Source: Synergistaceae bacterium
Lineage (GTDB): Bacteria > Synergistota > Synergistia > Synergistales > Aminobacteriaceae
DNA: 64,000 bases
Assembly: GCA_031267575.1 (NCBI GenBank)
Contig: JAIRYN010000047.1
Span: 1 to 64,000 of the forward strand
Direction of reading: 5' to 3'
Under the pieces are notes generated by a model. The model saw nothing but the letters and a program-made list of their open reading frames with translations. It was not told the origin of the DNA and did no database searches. Shown in pieces: positions 17,743-26,955 of the stretch (positions within the stretch are counted from its first letter, which is position 1; each line of letters opens with the position of its first letter). The position numbers and the translations under genes are program-made.

Positions 17743-18393
17743 TTAGAACCCTAAATCCTCACCGACCATAATAACATGTGTTTTCCTGCTCACATTCGGT
17801 CTTTCCAAAATCAAAAGAGCCCGGCAGATGCGTGCTGGAGAATCGCAATCCACGCAGTAGCCCGTTTGGGTACAAGGCGTATTTCCATTTAAGCGCAAAA
17901 CATTGGGCGGCGTCGCCGTCCGAGCCCTCACGACCGCCGCGTCCAAGTCCGCGACCACCTTGTTGACGCTAATAACGAAAATCAGTGTATTGCGCCCCCA
18001 GGCCATAGCGCTGACACGGTTGCCGTTGCCGTCGATATTTACAATCTTACCATCCTTGGTAATGGCGTTGGCGCTTGTCAGAAAATAGTCCGCGCAATAC
18101 TCGTCCATTAAAACTTTGGAACGTTCATCAGGCGATAAAGCGGGATTCCAATGGTGGTATATTGTACACCCTCGCTCCGCCAACTTTTCCATAGCTCCGA
18201 TCTCCCTAACCGTCACCGTTCCAGGAACGCCTACTGATGTTCCCCCGGGGATCAGCTTCAACACCTCTTCCAGCGCCGCCTCTTTTGAAGGAACATAGGT
18301 CGCCTCATATCCTTTTGCCTTTAGGGCTTTGACCACGGATTGCCCCAGGATTTCACGCGCTTTTGCCCGCGCGTCACCGAAAGGATCGCTCAT
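17743..18393 (-). CDS. LUD-domain protein (LutC/YkgG-like, DUF162)
   Basis: About 216 residues of the LUD fold, shared with LutB/LutC lactate-utilisation proteins: IPGGTSVGVPGTVTVREIG near residue 45, DYFLTSANAITKDGKIVNIDG with the family's SANAIT-like motif, and GRNTLIFVISVNKVV. The C-terminus has a Cys cluster (TPCTQTGYCVDCDSPARIC), suggesting metal or disulfide binding. Such single-domain proteins are often annotated as lactate utilisation, but no lut partners occur here. ATG at 18393 has GGGGGCG upstream; the frame is open for 18 more codons. Confidence 0.85.
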   Translation of the reverse strand: MSDPFGDARAKAREILGQSVVKALKAKGYEATYVPSKEAALEEVLKLIPGGTSVGVPGTVTVREIGAMEKLAERGCTIYHHWNPALSPDERSKVLMDEYCADYFLTSANAITKDGKIVNIDGNGNRVSAMAWGRNTLIFVISVNKVVADLDAAVVRARTATPPNVLRLNGNTPCTQTGYCVDCDSPARICRALLILERPNVSRKTHVIMVGEDLGF

Positions 18394-18468
18394 TTTTAAC
18401 GCCCCCATTTGTATAATTATCCTGCCTTCCGAGGCCCCCAAGCCCAACGCGAGGCATGGATTGTTTCC

Positions 18469-20757
18469 TTACTGCCGCTCCAGAGCGTGAAGATGAACGC
18501 GCTCTAAAGCCGTGCGCAACGTTTTCCTATCGATGCCCATTTTCGCCCCCGCCATAGAAAGATTCACGTAAAGACTTCGATCCACCGGGTTAAAGTAAAC
18601 GGCCTCGGCGAGAAGCCTAGCCTCAGAGGGAACATTCAATATCGTCTGAAAGTCCTTCCACAGAGGCCCCACATCGCCAGCCAAAGAACCGGAGGGCAAA
18701 GGATTATTCTTATTATCACCGTTCCCCTCAAAACTCAAACAAGCCAGAAACATCTCGAACGCTTGGCTATAGTTTCCCTCCCGATAGTGATCGACTCCTT
18801 CGTTGAAGAGGCCTTCTCGTGTGACGGATTCCACGGCAGAGACGGAAAAAACTGGGGAAACCGCTGAGGCCACTTTATTGGCAACAGGTTTTGCTTGGAA
18901 ACGCGTGTTTCTTCTGAAGCTGCGCGGCGACGTATTTCTCTTGGGAGGCTGGCGTCTTCTGTTTTGCACCTCCAACTCAGCCAGCTTGGTCTTGGCCTCG
19001 TCGTGGTCCGGTTGATATGTCAACGCTCTTTGCAGGGACTTAATTGCCCCGGCTCTATCGCCCAGTTCGTTGCGAGCGTCGGCGAAACCTATCCAAGCAT
19101 TCACGTCGTTGCTGTAAACCGACAACGCCTCTGAGAAATACCGAGAAGCGTCTTCGTATTTTTTCAACTCCAAAGCCGCCGTGCCCTCTCTCATGGCTTG
19201 CTCGAACTTTTGCGTCACGGCTCGAACCTTTTGCTCCTCTTCCCGCGCGGCTAAGATGAGAGAAATCCGCCTGATGGCCTTCCGGGCAACGTCAGAGGAG
19301 GGGCTCAGATCAAGCATCCGGCTATAGGCCTCAGAGGCCGCCTGGAGGTCGTCCTGCTCCTCCAAGACGATGGCCAGCGCGAAATAAACGCTATAGCTGG
19401 TCGGATCGATCGCCGCAGCCTCCTTGAAGCTGGATTGGGCTTTGTCCCATGCCTTCAGACTGGAGTAAAGACGCCCGATTTCGTAAAATACCCCGGAACG
19501 AGCCGGCGCCTCGCTCTCAGAGAAGAACTTCAAGCTGGCCTGGTAGGCCGCCACCGCATCCTCCACTCGTCCGATATGTTCGGCGGCGCGAGCCGTGCCC
19601 AACAAAGGCTCGATCCTCCCAGCGTAGCGCCCCACCACCCGCTGATACATTTCAAAGGCGGCTTCGTATTGCTCCTGACCATAAAACGTCAGGGCTTCCC
19701 CCATGAGAAAATCGTAGGAGTTGCGCTTCCAATGATGGTACACCGTAAAGAGCGTCCCAATAATCAGGATCGAGAAAGCGCACAACACCAAAAAACGTCC
19801 GCGGTTCCCTCGGAAGCCGCTACGCCTATACAAAGGGGAAACGCGTCTCATCGGCTCGGTGTCCTGCATCTGTTGAGCGAGATGAAGCGCTTCTCTCTCC
19901 GCAGATCTCCACATGGCGTATTTCTCACTGTCGTTACCGTGATTTTCGTCGTGAATTTTATCATGCGTTTCATCGCGATCACCGTTTTTTTCGCTTTTTT
20001 CAGTTTCCCCGCTTTTTTCGTGGGTTTCGTGGGTTTCGTGGGATGGAAGCGTAGAATCGTCAGAGACTGGAAAAATCTTGTCGAGGGAATCGCCAAAAAC
20101 ACCAGAACCCACATCGGCAAGGTCGGAAATATCGGAACCATCGGAAAGAGAAATTATCTCCGGAGTGGCGAGGGGTTCAGGCTCCTCGGAAGATGTTGAT
20201 GTTTGTGTTTCCATGCCTGGTTCATCATCGAATTTTCTTTGATAAGCCGCCACGGAGATGTCTTCCTCCATCGAACTTTTCTTTATCAGGCTTTCTTCAA
20301 TCAGGCTTTCTTCAATCGGGCTTTCTTCAATCAGGCTTTCTTTAATTGAATTTTCTTCAATTGAATTTTCTTCAATTAAGTTTTCTTCAATTAAGTTTTC
20401 CTGTATTGAATTTTTTTTGATATCTTTTTTGATATCTTCTTCGATATTTTCTTCGATATTTTCTTTAATGTCTTCTTCAATATTTATATTTCCTTTAATA
20501 TTTCCTTTATCTTCTTTGATATCTTCTTCAATCGAGTTTCCCTTAGGTGTGGTTTTTCCAAGCACAACCTCCTTCACCGGGCTTACTTTAACCTCGGCGA
20601 CGGAAAAAATCTCGCTAGAAGGAGGAGGCACAACCAGAAGCGGAACAACAGGGTAGTCCTCCTCACGAGTTTTATCAAGCATGGCAGCATAATCCATCAC
20701 AAATAAGGATGCTTGCCACGCTCCGCCTCTGAGCCAGTCCTCCAGATTCTTCCTCAC
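18469..20757 (-). CDS. Membrane-anchored TPR protein with repeat-expanded acidic region
   Basis: About 762 residues. Residues ~70-165 form a low-complexity acidic stretch made of pentapeptides such as IEESL and IEENS, coded by 15-bp tandem units (about 20280-20420). A second acidic/His region follows. One membrane helix (FLVLCAFSILIIGTLFTVY, ~residue 330) leads to at least six TPR units (for example AAFEMYQRVVGRYAGRIEPLLG, split as needed) and a C-terminal TPR-like tail. It is likely a scaffold with the TPRs on one side of the membrane. GTG at 20757 with GAGG nine bases upstream is preferred over TTG 20763. Confidence 0.75.
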   Translation of the reverse strand: MRKNLEDWLRGGAWQASLFVMDYAAMLDKTREEDYPVVPLLVVPPPSSEIFSVAEVKVSPVKEVVLGKTTPKGNSIEEDIKEDKGNIKGNINIEEDIKENIEENIEEDIKKDIKKNSIQENLIEENLIEENSIEENSIKESLIEESPIEESLIEESLIKKSSMEEDISVAAYQRKFDDEPGMETQTSTSSEEPEPLATPEIISLSDGSDISDLADVGSGVFGDSLDKIFPVSDDSTLPSHETHETHEKSGETEKSEKNGDRDETHDKIHDENHGNDSEKYAMWRSAEREALHLAQQMQDTEPMRRVSPLYRRSGFRGNRGRFLVLCAFSILIIGTLFTVYHHWKRNSYDFLMGEALTFYGQEQYEAAFEMYQRVVGRYAGRIEPLLGTARAAEHIGRVEDAVAAYQASLKFFSESEAPARSGVFYEIGRLYSSLKAWDKAQSSFKEAAAIDPTSYSVYFALAIVLEEQDDLQAASEAYSRMLDLSPSSDVARKAIRRISLILAAREEEQKVRAVTQKFEQAMREGTAALELKKYEDASRYFSEALSVYSNDVNAWIGFADARNELGDRAGAIKSLQRALTYQPDHDEAKTKLAELEVQNRRRQPPKRNTSPRSFRRNTRFQAKPVANKVASAVSPVFSVSAVESVTREGLFNEGVDHYREGNYSQAFEMFLACLSFEGNGDNKNNPLPSGSLAGDVGPLWKDFQTILNVPSEARLLAEAVYFNPVDRSLYVNLSMAGAKMGIDRKTLRTALERVHLHALERQ

Positions 20758-20883
20758 ATCCAATCACCTCAGGAAGAGTTTATCAATACGAGTGGTCAAC
20801 TGCAACTTTTTTAAGGCCAAAACAAAACTTAATTATTCAAGCTCAGATACCAGGTGAGAATCGAACAAAAAGGGCCTGAACGG

Positions 20884-21495
20884 TTAGCGATTTTTGACCA
20901 AGGTCTGAATGAGTGTCACCGCGCCGTCAATGCCGGTGGAACTGGTGTTAATCGCGAGATCGTAAGACCGCACATTCCCCCAAACCTCGTCCGTGTAATG
21001 TTGGTAATAATTGGCGCGTCCCTTGTCCATCTTGGTCATTTTCGACTCGGCCTCCTCCCGCGGGATACCGTATTCTTCCACGATGCGCCGCAGTTTGTCT
21101 TTCACCGACCCGTAGATGAACACTTTCACGCACTTGGGGTGGTTCCGGAGGATATAGTTAGCGCACCGCCCAATGATGACGCAGCTCCCTTGGCTCGCCA
21201 ATTCCTCAATAGCCTTCGACTGCGCAAAATAAACTTGATCGCTGATGGGAATGTTGACCTGGGAGAAAATTCCCGACGAGACGTAGCCCCCTATGGCTAG
21301 ATAGAACAAAAATCGACTGGTGGCCTCTTCCTCCGCTTTTTCGATCGTGATGGGATCGAGCCCGCTTTTAGCCACAGCTAGGTGAATCAAAGATTTGTCG
21401 TAAAACCCAATCCCCAGTTCTTCGGCTAGTTTTTCGCCGACCTGCCTGCCGCCGCTGCCGAATTCTCTGCCGATAGTGATCACCAAGTCGTCCAT
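20884..21495 (-). CDS. Cytidylate kinase-like family protein
   Basis: A 203-residue P-loop protein of the Cytidylate_kin2 family: VITIGREFGSGGRQVGEKLAEEL contains the GREFGSGG P-loop, FYDKSLI follows, and GSCVIIGRCANYIL and the lid-like RRIVEEYGIPREEAE are typical. These are NMP-kinase-fold proteins of unproven substrate, often near transporters or stress genes. Its ATG follows leader copy 3. focA lies just upstream on the same strand. Confidence 0.85.
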   Translation of the reverse strand: MDDLVITIGREFGSGGRQVGEKLAEELGIGFYDKSLIHLAVAKSGLDPITIEKAEEEATSRFLFYLAIGGYVSSGIFSQVNIPISDQVYFAQSKAIEELASQGSCVIIGRCANYILRNHPKCVKVFIYGSVKDKLRRIVEEYGIPREEAESKMTKMDKGRANYYQHYTDEVWGNVRSYDLAINTSSTGIDGAVTLIQTLVKNR

Positions 21496-21505
21496 GGTCG
21501 TTTCT

Positions 21506-21567
21506 CCGATCCTTTCAGCGTACTAATACCTACTTATAACAAGTAGATACGTTTCGCGTAGCATTTC
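21506..21567 (-). ncRNA. Conserved structured 5' leader element, copy 3 (3' half only)
   Basis: Only the 3' half of the element is present, since the formate/nitrite channel gene ends at 21569. CTACTT/AAGTAG is kept, and the outer pair reads UGCUA/UAGUA, a G-U change relative to UACUA in the other copies that still pairs on the sense strand. The tail CGCUGAAAGGAUCGG precedes the cytidylate kinase-like start. Confidence 0.55.
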
Positions 21568-21568
21568 A

Positions 21569-22405
21569 TTAAGTCAGCGTCCCCGCCTTTGCCAGATAAC
21601 ACTTCCACAACAACGCGCCTAGTCCAACGCCGCCCAAGACGTTGCCCACCGTTACCGGCAGCAGATTACTCATGAAGAATTTCCCCCAAGTCAACGCCGC
21701 CACATCGACACCCGCCCCCGACACCTTCGCCGCGTAAACGGGAACGTCCATCGCAAAAAGCCCCGCGGGGATATAGTACATGTTTGCCACGCTGTGCTCG
21801 AAGCCGCAGATGACGAAAAAGACTACGGGAATATATGCTCCCAGGACGCGGCCTGCGCTGTCTCTGGCGGACAAGCTGCACAAGACACCCAGACACACCA
21901 ACACATTGCACAAGACACCCAGCAGCATGGCGGGAATGAACCCCACAGCGCACTTAGCCGCCGCTACTTTGATGGTGTAGACGGACAGACCGCCGTCGGA
22001 GTAGTTCATCTGTCCAGAATAAGCGCAGCTAGCGGCCAACAAGACAGCCCCCACAAAGTTGCCCAAGTACACTATCACCCAGTTTCTCAACATCCCTTTT
22101 ATGGTGCTCCTGCCTTCCAATAAGGAAATAGGAATCATACAGTTGCCCGTGAACAGCTCTGCGCCTATCAGCATCACGACGCCCAGTCCGAAGGGAAAGA
22201 GCAGACCGCTGATTACCCGGGCGACAGATACGTTCACGATGGCGTGAGCGGCCGTGTTGGTCACCGCTGCGCCCATTCCAATCAGAAAGCCCGCGAGAAT
22301 ACCCAACAGGAATAGTTTTCCCGTGGGACTCGCCGCTTTTTTTGCGCCGATCTCTGCGTAATCCGTGATGATTTCGACAGGCGTCAACAACTGCGGCGCG
22401 TTCAC
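21569..22405 (-). CDS. Formate/nitrite transporter family channel
   Basis: About 278 residues with six helices of the FNT fold (FocA/NirC): residues ~40-60 GILAGFLIGMGAAVTNTAA, AELFTGNCMIPISLLEGR and NWVIVYLGNFVGAVLLAA, and the later GFEHSVANMYYIPAGLF, the family signature with the pore His. It passes formate or a similar small anion across the inner membrane. GTG at 22405 overlaps the folD stop by 4 bp (GTGA) and has GGAGGGCG upstream, so it is preferred to the ATG at 22426. Coupling with folD suggests one-carbon/formate metabolism. Confidence 0.92.
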   Translation of the reverse strand: MNAPQLLTPVEIITDYAEIGAKKAASPTGKLFLLGILAGFLIGMGAAVTNTAAHAIVNVSVARVISGLLFPFGLGVVMLIGAELFTGNCMIPISLLEGRSTIKGMLRNWVIVYLGNFVGAVLLAASCAYSGQMNYSDGGLSVYTIKVAAAKCAVGFIPAMLLGVLCNVLVCLGVLCSLSARDSAGRVLGAYIPVVFFVICGFEHSVANMYYIPAGLFAMDVPVYAAKVSGAGVDVAALTWGKFFMSNLLPVTVGNVLGGVGLGALLWKCYLAKAGTLT

Positions 22406-23253
22406 GCTCCGCGCCCTCCAATGCACTTGGCCGCCTGCGTCACATGTTCGGCCAATAGGGTGGTGGTGACGCTCCCAACACCGCCCGGAACTGGGGTGAC
22501 GGCGTCAACAATTTTTTCCGCGTCGGTAAAGTTGACGTCTCCGCACAAAACGCCGTTCTCGTCCTCGTTGATCCCCACATCAATCACCATTTGCCCTGGG
22601 GAAAAGTAATCTTGATCGATCATTCTGGCCTTGCCGATAGCTACAACCAACACGTCGGCCTCCCGGCATAAGGCGGACATGTTTTTGGTTCCCGAATGGC
22701 ACACTGTGACCGTGGCGTTTTTGCCCAAGAGCATCATAGCCACCGGCCTGCCCACAACCAAACTGCGCCCCACGACCACCACCCTTTTGCCCTTCAGGTC
22801 AACGCCGTAGTGATCGAGAATTTTCACGCAAGCCTGGGGAGTGCAGGGAGGAAAACCGACGTTGATGCTCCCCGTAAACACGGCAGCGATGGATGCGTCG
22901 GTGATGCCGTCCACGTCTTTAGCCGGCAGAAGCCTGTTGCGAATCACCTCGTCATCGATATGCTTTGGCAGCGGGCGGAGCAACAATACACCGTGAATAG
23001 AGGCGTCCTCGTTGAGGCTGTCCACGACGTGCAACACCTCCTCCTGCGTGACGGTCGTGGGCAGGACGAGGCTTTTCACCTCCACCCCCAAGGATGAACA
23101 GCGCTTTGTCGCCCCGCGCTGGTAAGCGATGTCGCCCTCCCGTTCACCCACACGAACGATAGCCAACCCTGGCAAGATATTTCTTGCCCTCAATAATCTC
23201 ACTTCTTCCTTGATCGCCGCATTTAGCTTCGCGACCACTTCGGCACCCTTCAA
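22402..23253 (-). CDS. folD: Bifunctional methylenetetrahydrofolate dehydrogenase/cyclohydrolase
   Basis: A 283-residue FolD: ILPGLAIVRVGEREGDIAYQRGATKRC (N-terminal active-site block; the usual YxxxK Tyr and Lys are YQRGATK), PLPKHIDDE, CTPQACVKILDHYGVDL, GKRVVVVGRSLVVGRPVAMML and PGGVGSVTTTLLAEH. It interconverts methylene-, methenyl- and formyl-THF. Its stop overlaps the start of the formate/nitrite channel gene. Confidence 0.95.
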   Translation of the reverse strand: MKGAEVVAKLNAAIKEEVRLLRARNILPGLAIVRVGEREGDIAYQRGATKRCSSLGVEVKSLVLPTTVTQEEVLHVVDSLNEDASIHGVLLLRPLPKHIDDEVIRNRLLPAKDVDGITDASIAAVFTGSINVGFPPCTPQACVKILDHYGVDLKGKRVVVVGRSLVVGRPVAMMLLGKNATVTVCHSGTKNMSALCREADVLVVAIGKARMIDQDYFSPGQMVIDVGINEDENGVLCGDVNFTDAEKIVDAVTPVPGGVGSVTTTLLAEHVTQAAKCIGGRGA

Positions 23254-23322
23254 TAACGTCGCGATGAAAATCTCCTCCCTATATATCCGTAGATCAATTT
23301 TTCCTGTTCACGCGAAACAATT

Positions 23323-24435
23323 TCACGCGAAATAATTTTTGATGATGTGCACGATTCGCTGGGAGGCTTTTCCGTCACCAAAGGGCATTCCCCGGCCCAT
23401 AAAAGATCGACGATAAGACTCGTCCTCCAGCAGGCACAATGCCTCTCTCTCGATCCGTTTTCGATCTGTTCCGACCAACACGCCTGTTCCTGTCTCCAGA
23501 GCCTCTGGACGCTCGGAGAGCTCTCGCAAAATTAACACCGGTTTTTCGAGGGCGGAGGCTTCTTCTTGGACGCCGCCGCTATCGCTCATAATAAAAAGGC
23601 TGCGGTTCATTGCGGCCACAAATTCAGGGTAGTCCAAAGGTTCTGTGAAGATCACTCTCGTACAGCCCTTCAGCGCCTCCTGTAGCGTGTCCCTGACCGT
23701 GGGGTTTTTATGGAGGGGAATCAGTATCTGGAGGTCGGGGTGTTTTTCCAAAATCCCCCGAACGGCGCCGCAGATCTCTAGAAGCGGTTTTCCCCAGGAC
23801 TCGCGTCTGTGGGCGGTCATCAAAATCAAGGGGCTGCCGTGGGGTATATCGTTTAGAAAACTCGTTTCCATTCCCCGCTTCAAAGTCCAAAAAAGTGCGT
23901 CGATCACCGTATTCCCCGTGACGAACACCCGCGCGCTCCCCGCTCCCTCCGCCCGCAGATTTTGAGCCGACAGAGGGGTTGGGGCGAAATAAAGGGTAGA
24001 GACCTGGTCGGTGAGAACGCGGTTCGCCTCTTCTGGGAATGGACAAGCTAGGTCGTGGCTCCGTAGCCCCGCCTCCACGTGCCCCACGGGAATTTTTCTG
24101 TAGAACCCAGCCAAGGCAGCGGCGAATGTCGTGGTCGTGTCCCCGTGGACCAGCAGCAAATCATGAGGAGCCGAGTCCAAAAATGCCCCCACACCCTCTA
24201 AAACAGCGGAGGTAACGTAATCGAGGGTCTGCCGGTCTCTCATAACGGCCAGGTCCATGTCAGCCGTTATTCCGAAATGTCCCAGCGCCTGAGATAACAT
24301 ATCTGTGTGTTGTCCGCTGGAGAGAAGTCGTGTTTCAAAAACAGGATCTTCTTTTAAAGCCAAAATAAGAGGAGCCATTTTGATGGCTTCCGGTCGCGTT
24401 CCCACAACACAGGTAATTTTAATTTTTGCTTTCAT
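23323..24435 (-). CDS. wecB: UDP-N-acetylglucosamine 2-epimerase (non-hydrolysing)
   Basis: A 370-residue WecB-type enzyme that makes UDP-ManNAc. Motifs: VVGTRPEAIKMAPLI, SSGQHTDML, VHGDTTTTFAAALAGF, GHVEAGLRSHD, PFPEEANRVLTDQVS, MTAHRRESWG, and SDSGGVQEEASALEKPVLILR. It lies 6 bp after the WecA-like gene, pointing to surface polysaccharide or teichoic-type polymer synthesis. Confidence 0.95.
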   Translation of the reverse strand: MKAKIKITCVVGTRPEAIKMAPLILALKEDPVFETRLLSSGQHTDMLSQALGHFGITADMDLAVMRDRQTLDYVTSAVLEGVGAFLDSAPHDLLLVHGDTTTTFAAALAGFYRKIPVGHVEAGLRSHDLACPFPEEANRVLTDQVSTLYFAPTPLSAQNLRAEGAGSARVFVTGNTVIDALFWTLKRGMETSFLNDIPHGSPLILMTAHRRESWGKPLLEICGAVRGILEKHPDLQILIPLHKNPTVRDTLQEALKGCTRVIFTEPLDYPEFVAAMNRSLFIMSDSGGVQEEASALEKPVLILRELSERPEALETGTGVLVGTDRKRIEREALCLLEDESYRRSFMGRGMPFGDGKASQRIVHIIKNYFA

Positions 24436-24441
24436 AAGGGT

Positions 24442-25323
24442 TTACAACACTTTCGCGTAAGCCATCACACCTAGCAGGAGAAAACACGCATGCAACACCA
24501 CCAGGCAGGTCACGGACCAGAATGGGGAGCGCGTCCACTCCATGAGGTGGTGGTGAAGGTGCCCTCTGTCCGGGTAAAAGGGAGATTTTCCCCTCAAAAT
24601 CCGGCGGCTGAAAGCAATCAAGGTATCCAAAACGGGGACTCCCCCTAGCAACAGAAGCAAAAGGATGAGTTCGTGCAGTCCTATCCGGGCCAAGGCAGGA
24701 GACGCGCATATCACGAAGTGAGAGGCAAACAGGAAACCCAGAAGAGTGCTACCCCCGTCGCCCAGAAAGGTCTGGGCCATCGGAAAGTTCCAGCAAAAAA
24801 TCCCCAGGGCGATGGCCGCGCCTACCACCCCAAAAAACGCGCCTCCCACGAAACAGAGTGCCGCTGCGGAGGAGATGAAAATGGAGATGCAAAGACCGTT
24901 GATGCCGTCAATGAAGTTGTACGCGCTTGTGGCCCCCGCGATCCAGATAACGCACACAAACCAGGGGATGGCTGGTAAAGGTAAGGGCAAAGTCACCAGA
25001 AAAGCCGCCAGCAGGTGGACCGCCAAGCGGATAAAGGGACTCATGGACTTCATGTCGTCCATATAGCCGCAGAAGAAAATTAAGGTGGCGGCCGTGGCAC
25101 TGTAACGGATCTGGAGCATATCGGGCACGAAGTAAAGAGCCCACAGGAGATAGCCGGTCCACAGTCCCAAACCCGCGCCCCGCGGGGTGCTCTCACGGTG
25201 AATCTTCCGACCGCCGGGGAGGTCCATGATCCGGTAGTCGTGGGCGAGTCGGATGGAAAGGGGAGTGATGAACCCTCCCCAGAAAAAGCCGAAGAGCCCC
25301 ATCAATACCAACCGAACGTTCAT
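24442..25323 (-). CDS. Glycosyltransferase family 4 / WecA-like phosphosugar-lipid transferase
   Basis: A 293-residue integral membrane protein with about nine helices. [20 protein letters not shown] (substrate loop), [13 protein letters not shown] (DD motif), [11 protein letters not shown] (N-F-x-D-G-x-N-G) and [14 protein letters not shown] are the marks of the WecA/TagO/MraY superfamily, closest to WecA/TagO. It would transfer GlcNAc-1-phosphate to undecaprenyl phosphate. Start overlaps the RpiB-Upp stop by 4 bp (ATGA). Confidence 0.9.
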   Translation of the reverse strand: MNVRLVLMGLFGFFWGGFITPLSIRLAHDYRIMDLPGGRKIHRESTPRGAGLGLWTGYLLWALYFVPDMLQIRYSATAATLIFFCGYMDDMKSMSPFIRLAVHLLAAFLVTLPLPLPAIPWFVCVIWIAGATSAYNFIDGINGLCISIFISSAAALCFVGGAFFGVVGAAIALGIFCWNFPMAQTFLGDGGSTLLGFLFASHFVICASPALARIGLHELILLLLLLGGVPVLDTLIAFSRRILRGKSPFYPDRGHLHHHLMEWTRSPFWSVTCLVVLHACFLLLGVMAYAKVL

Positions 25324-26423
25324 TTCGTGCCAAAAAGCCTGTCGCCGGCGTCGCCGAGTCCTGGCACGATGTAACCGTGATCGTTTAGGCGGCTGTCCAA
25401 CGCCGCGATGAAGATATCTGTCTCAGGGTGGTTTTCCCGAACTTTGTTGATCCCCTCCGGAGCCGCGATCAAGCAGACCAAGGAAACCTTCCGGCCGCCT
25501 CGTTTTTTGATGAGAGAAATGGCTGCTGCGGCAGAACCTCCCGTGGCCAGCATGGGATCCACCACGAAAATGTCTCTTTCTTCTATGTCCGAGGGCAGTT
25601 TGCAATAGTACTCCACGGGTTCGAGGGTATCGGGATTTCTGTAGAGACCGATGTGTCCCACCTTGGCGTTAGGGATGAGCTGCAATAGACCATCCACCAT
25701 GCCAAGCCCCGCGCGCAGAATGGGCACGACAGCCGGTGTTTTTCCTGCAAGAGTACGGGCCGTCGTTGGCGCCACAGGTGTTTCCACCTCCACATCGACC
25801 AGAGGAAGGTTTCTCGTGATCTCGTACACCATAAGACCGGTGATCTCCTGGGCCATTTCGCGAAATTCTTTGACGTTGGTGTTTTTGTCGCGGATGATGC
25901 CGATTTTGTGTTGCACCAGGGGATGATTGAAAATCACCACCCGGCCTTCCTCTCGACCTTCTTCTTTTGCCGAAACGACGGAAAGCGTCGAGGATTCAGC
26001 CGCGGCGATCTTGTTGATCCTAACCAGGTGACGCCCTCCCTCGAACGGGGTATCGAACCAGGCGCTCAAAATTGCGCGGGCGTTTTCGGGTGGCAGGACA
26101 CGCCCTCCCATACAGAGGATATTCAAGTTGTTGTGAGCCTTGCCCAATCGCGCGCTTTCGACATCGTTACACGCGGCGGCGCGTATTCCGCCAATTTTGT
26201 TGGCGGCTATAGCCATGCCTATCCCCCTTCCGCACAAGAGCACTCCCCTGTCCGCTTCTCCCTTGGAGATGGCCCTCGCCACTTTCAATGCGATATCCGG
26301 GTAATCGCTTTGCTCTCCCCTAAAGACACCGCAATCTAACACCTCGGCTTTGCCCTCGAAAAAACTCGTTACAGCGGATTTCAAAGGAAAGCCTCCATGG
26401 TCGCATCCAATCGCCACAATCAT
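25320..26423 (-). CDS. Fusion of ribose-5-phosphate isomerase B and uracil phosphoribosyltransferase
   Basis: One 367-residue frame holds two enzymes. Residues 1-~148 are Rpi[26 protein letters not shown] (catalytic Cys) and [14 protein letters not shown] (catalytic His). Residues ~160-367 are Upp: [33 protein letters not shown], the PRPP loop [16 protein letters not shown] and the end [14 protein letters not shown]. The linker is short and rich in Glu. RpiB feeds ribose-5-P towards PRPP, the co-substrate of Upp, so the fusion joins related steps of uracil salvage. The genes are separate in most bacteria. Confidence 0.93.
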   Translation of the reverse strand: MIVAIGCDHGGFPLKSAVTSFFEGKAEVLDCGVFRGEQSDYPDIALKVARAISKGEADRGVLLCGRGIGMAIAANKIGGIRAAACNDVESARLGKAHNNLNILCMGGRVLPPENARAILSAWFDTPFEGGRHLVRINKIAAAESSTLSVVSAKEEGREEGRVVIFNHPLVQHKIGIIRDKNTNVKEFREMAQEITGLMVYEITRNLPLVDVEVETPVAPTTARTLAGKTPAVVPILRAGLGMVDGLLQLIPNAKVGHIGLYRNPDTLEPVEYYCKLPSDIEERDIFVVDPMLATGGSAAAAISLIKKRGGRKVSLVCLIAAPEGINKVRENHPETDIFIAALDSRLNDHGYIVPGLGDAGDRLFGTK

Positions 26424-26540
26424 TTTCTTTCACGCACCTTCCGCGATGTTGTCAAAATCATATCACAGTCCTACGCGAATGATCCAAGAGCGAAGGCATG
26501 CGGCCGCAGCGATCTTCTGAATCTTCTTCTGATAAATTTT

Positions 26541-26680
26541 CTTGTTTATATTGCCAAAAACCTATATGGTTAGAAACGGTATATGGTTAGAAACGGTAGC
26601 TGTTTCTTTAATACCTCAATCAACACCTATTCCATCAAAATCAGGCTCTGTTGAAGTTAAGGTGAACTCTTCCATACAGC
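26541..26680 (-). pseudogene. TnpB fragment around RuvC-I
   Basis: About 140 bp match the RuvC-I region of the TnpB at 13669-14492 (DFDGIGVD-x-GIKETATVSN, with a TGA where Leu is expected). A 17-bp perfect tandem duplication (ACCGTTTCTAACCATAT) follows. The rest of 26424-26955 holds no gene that I can support; the promoter of the next gene is probably there. Confidence 0.65.
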
Positions 26681-26955
26681 AAGACACAAAGTATCTTCTT
26701 GCCTTGAACTATATATCTTATCCATAACACCATATTATACTCTATATCCTAATTAGTAAAGCTAGAAGCAATCTCCCTTATCATCCACGGCAGCGATCTC
26801 CCCTAAGCTCTGTTTTAGCTGAAGAGTTTAACATAAAAAAAGAGCACGTAAAACGCTTGTTTTTGGAGTAGAATTATCACAAAATACAAAAGGGAGGGAA
26901 CGGCATAAAACTGAAAAAACGATTCCTGTCCCAGGGATCTGGACACTTCCTTTTA

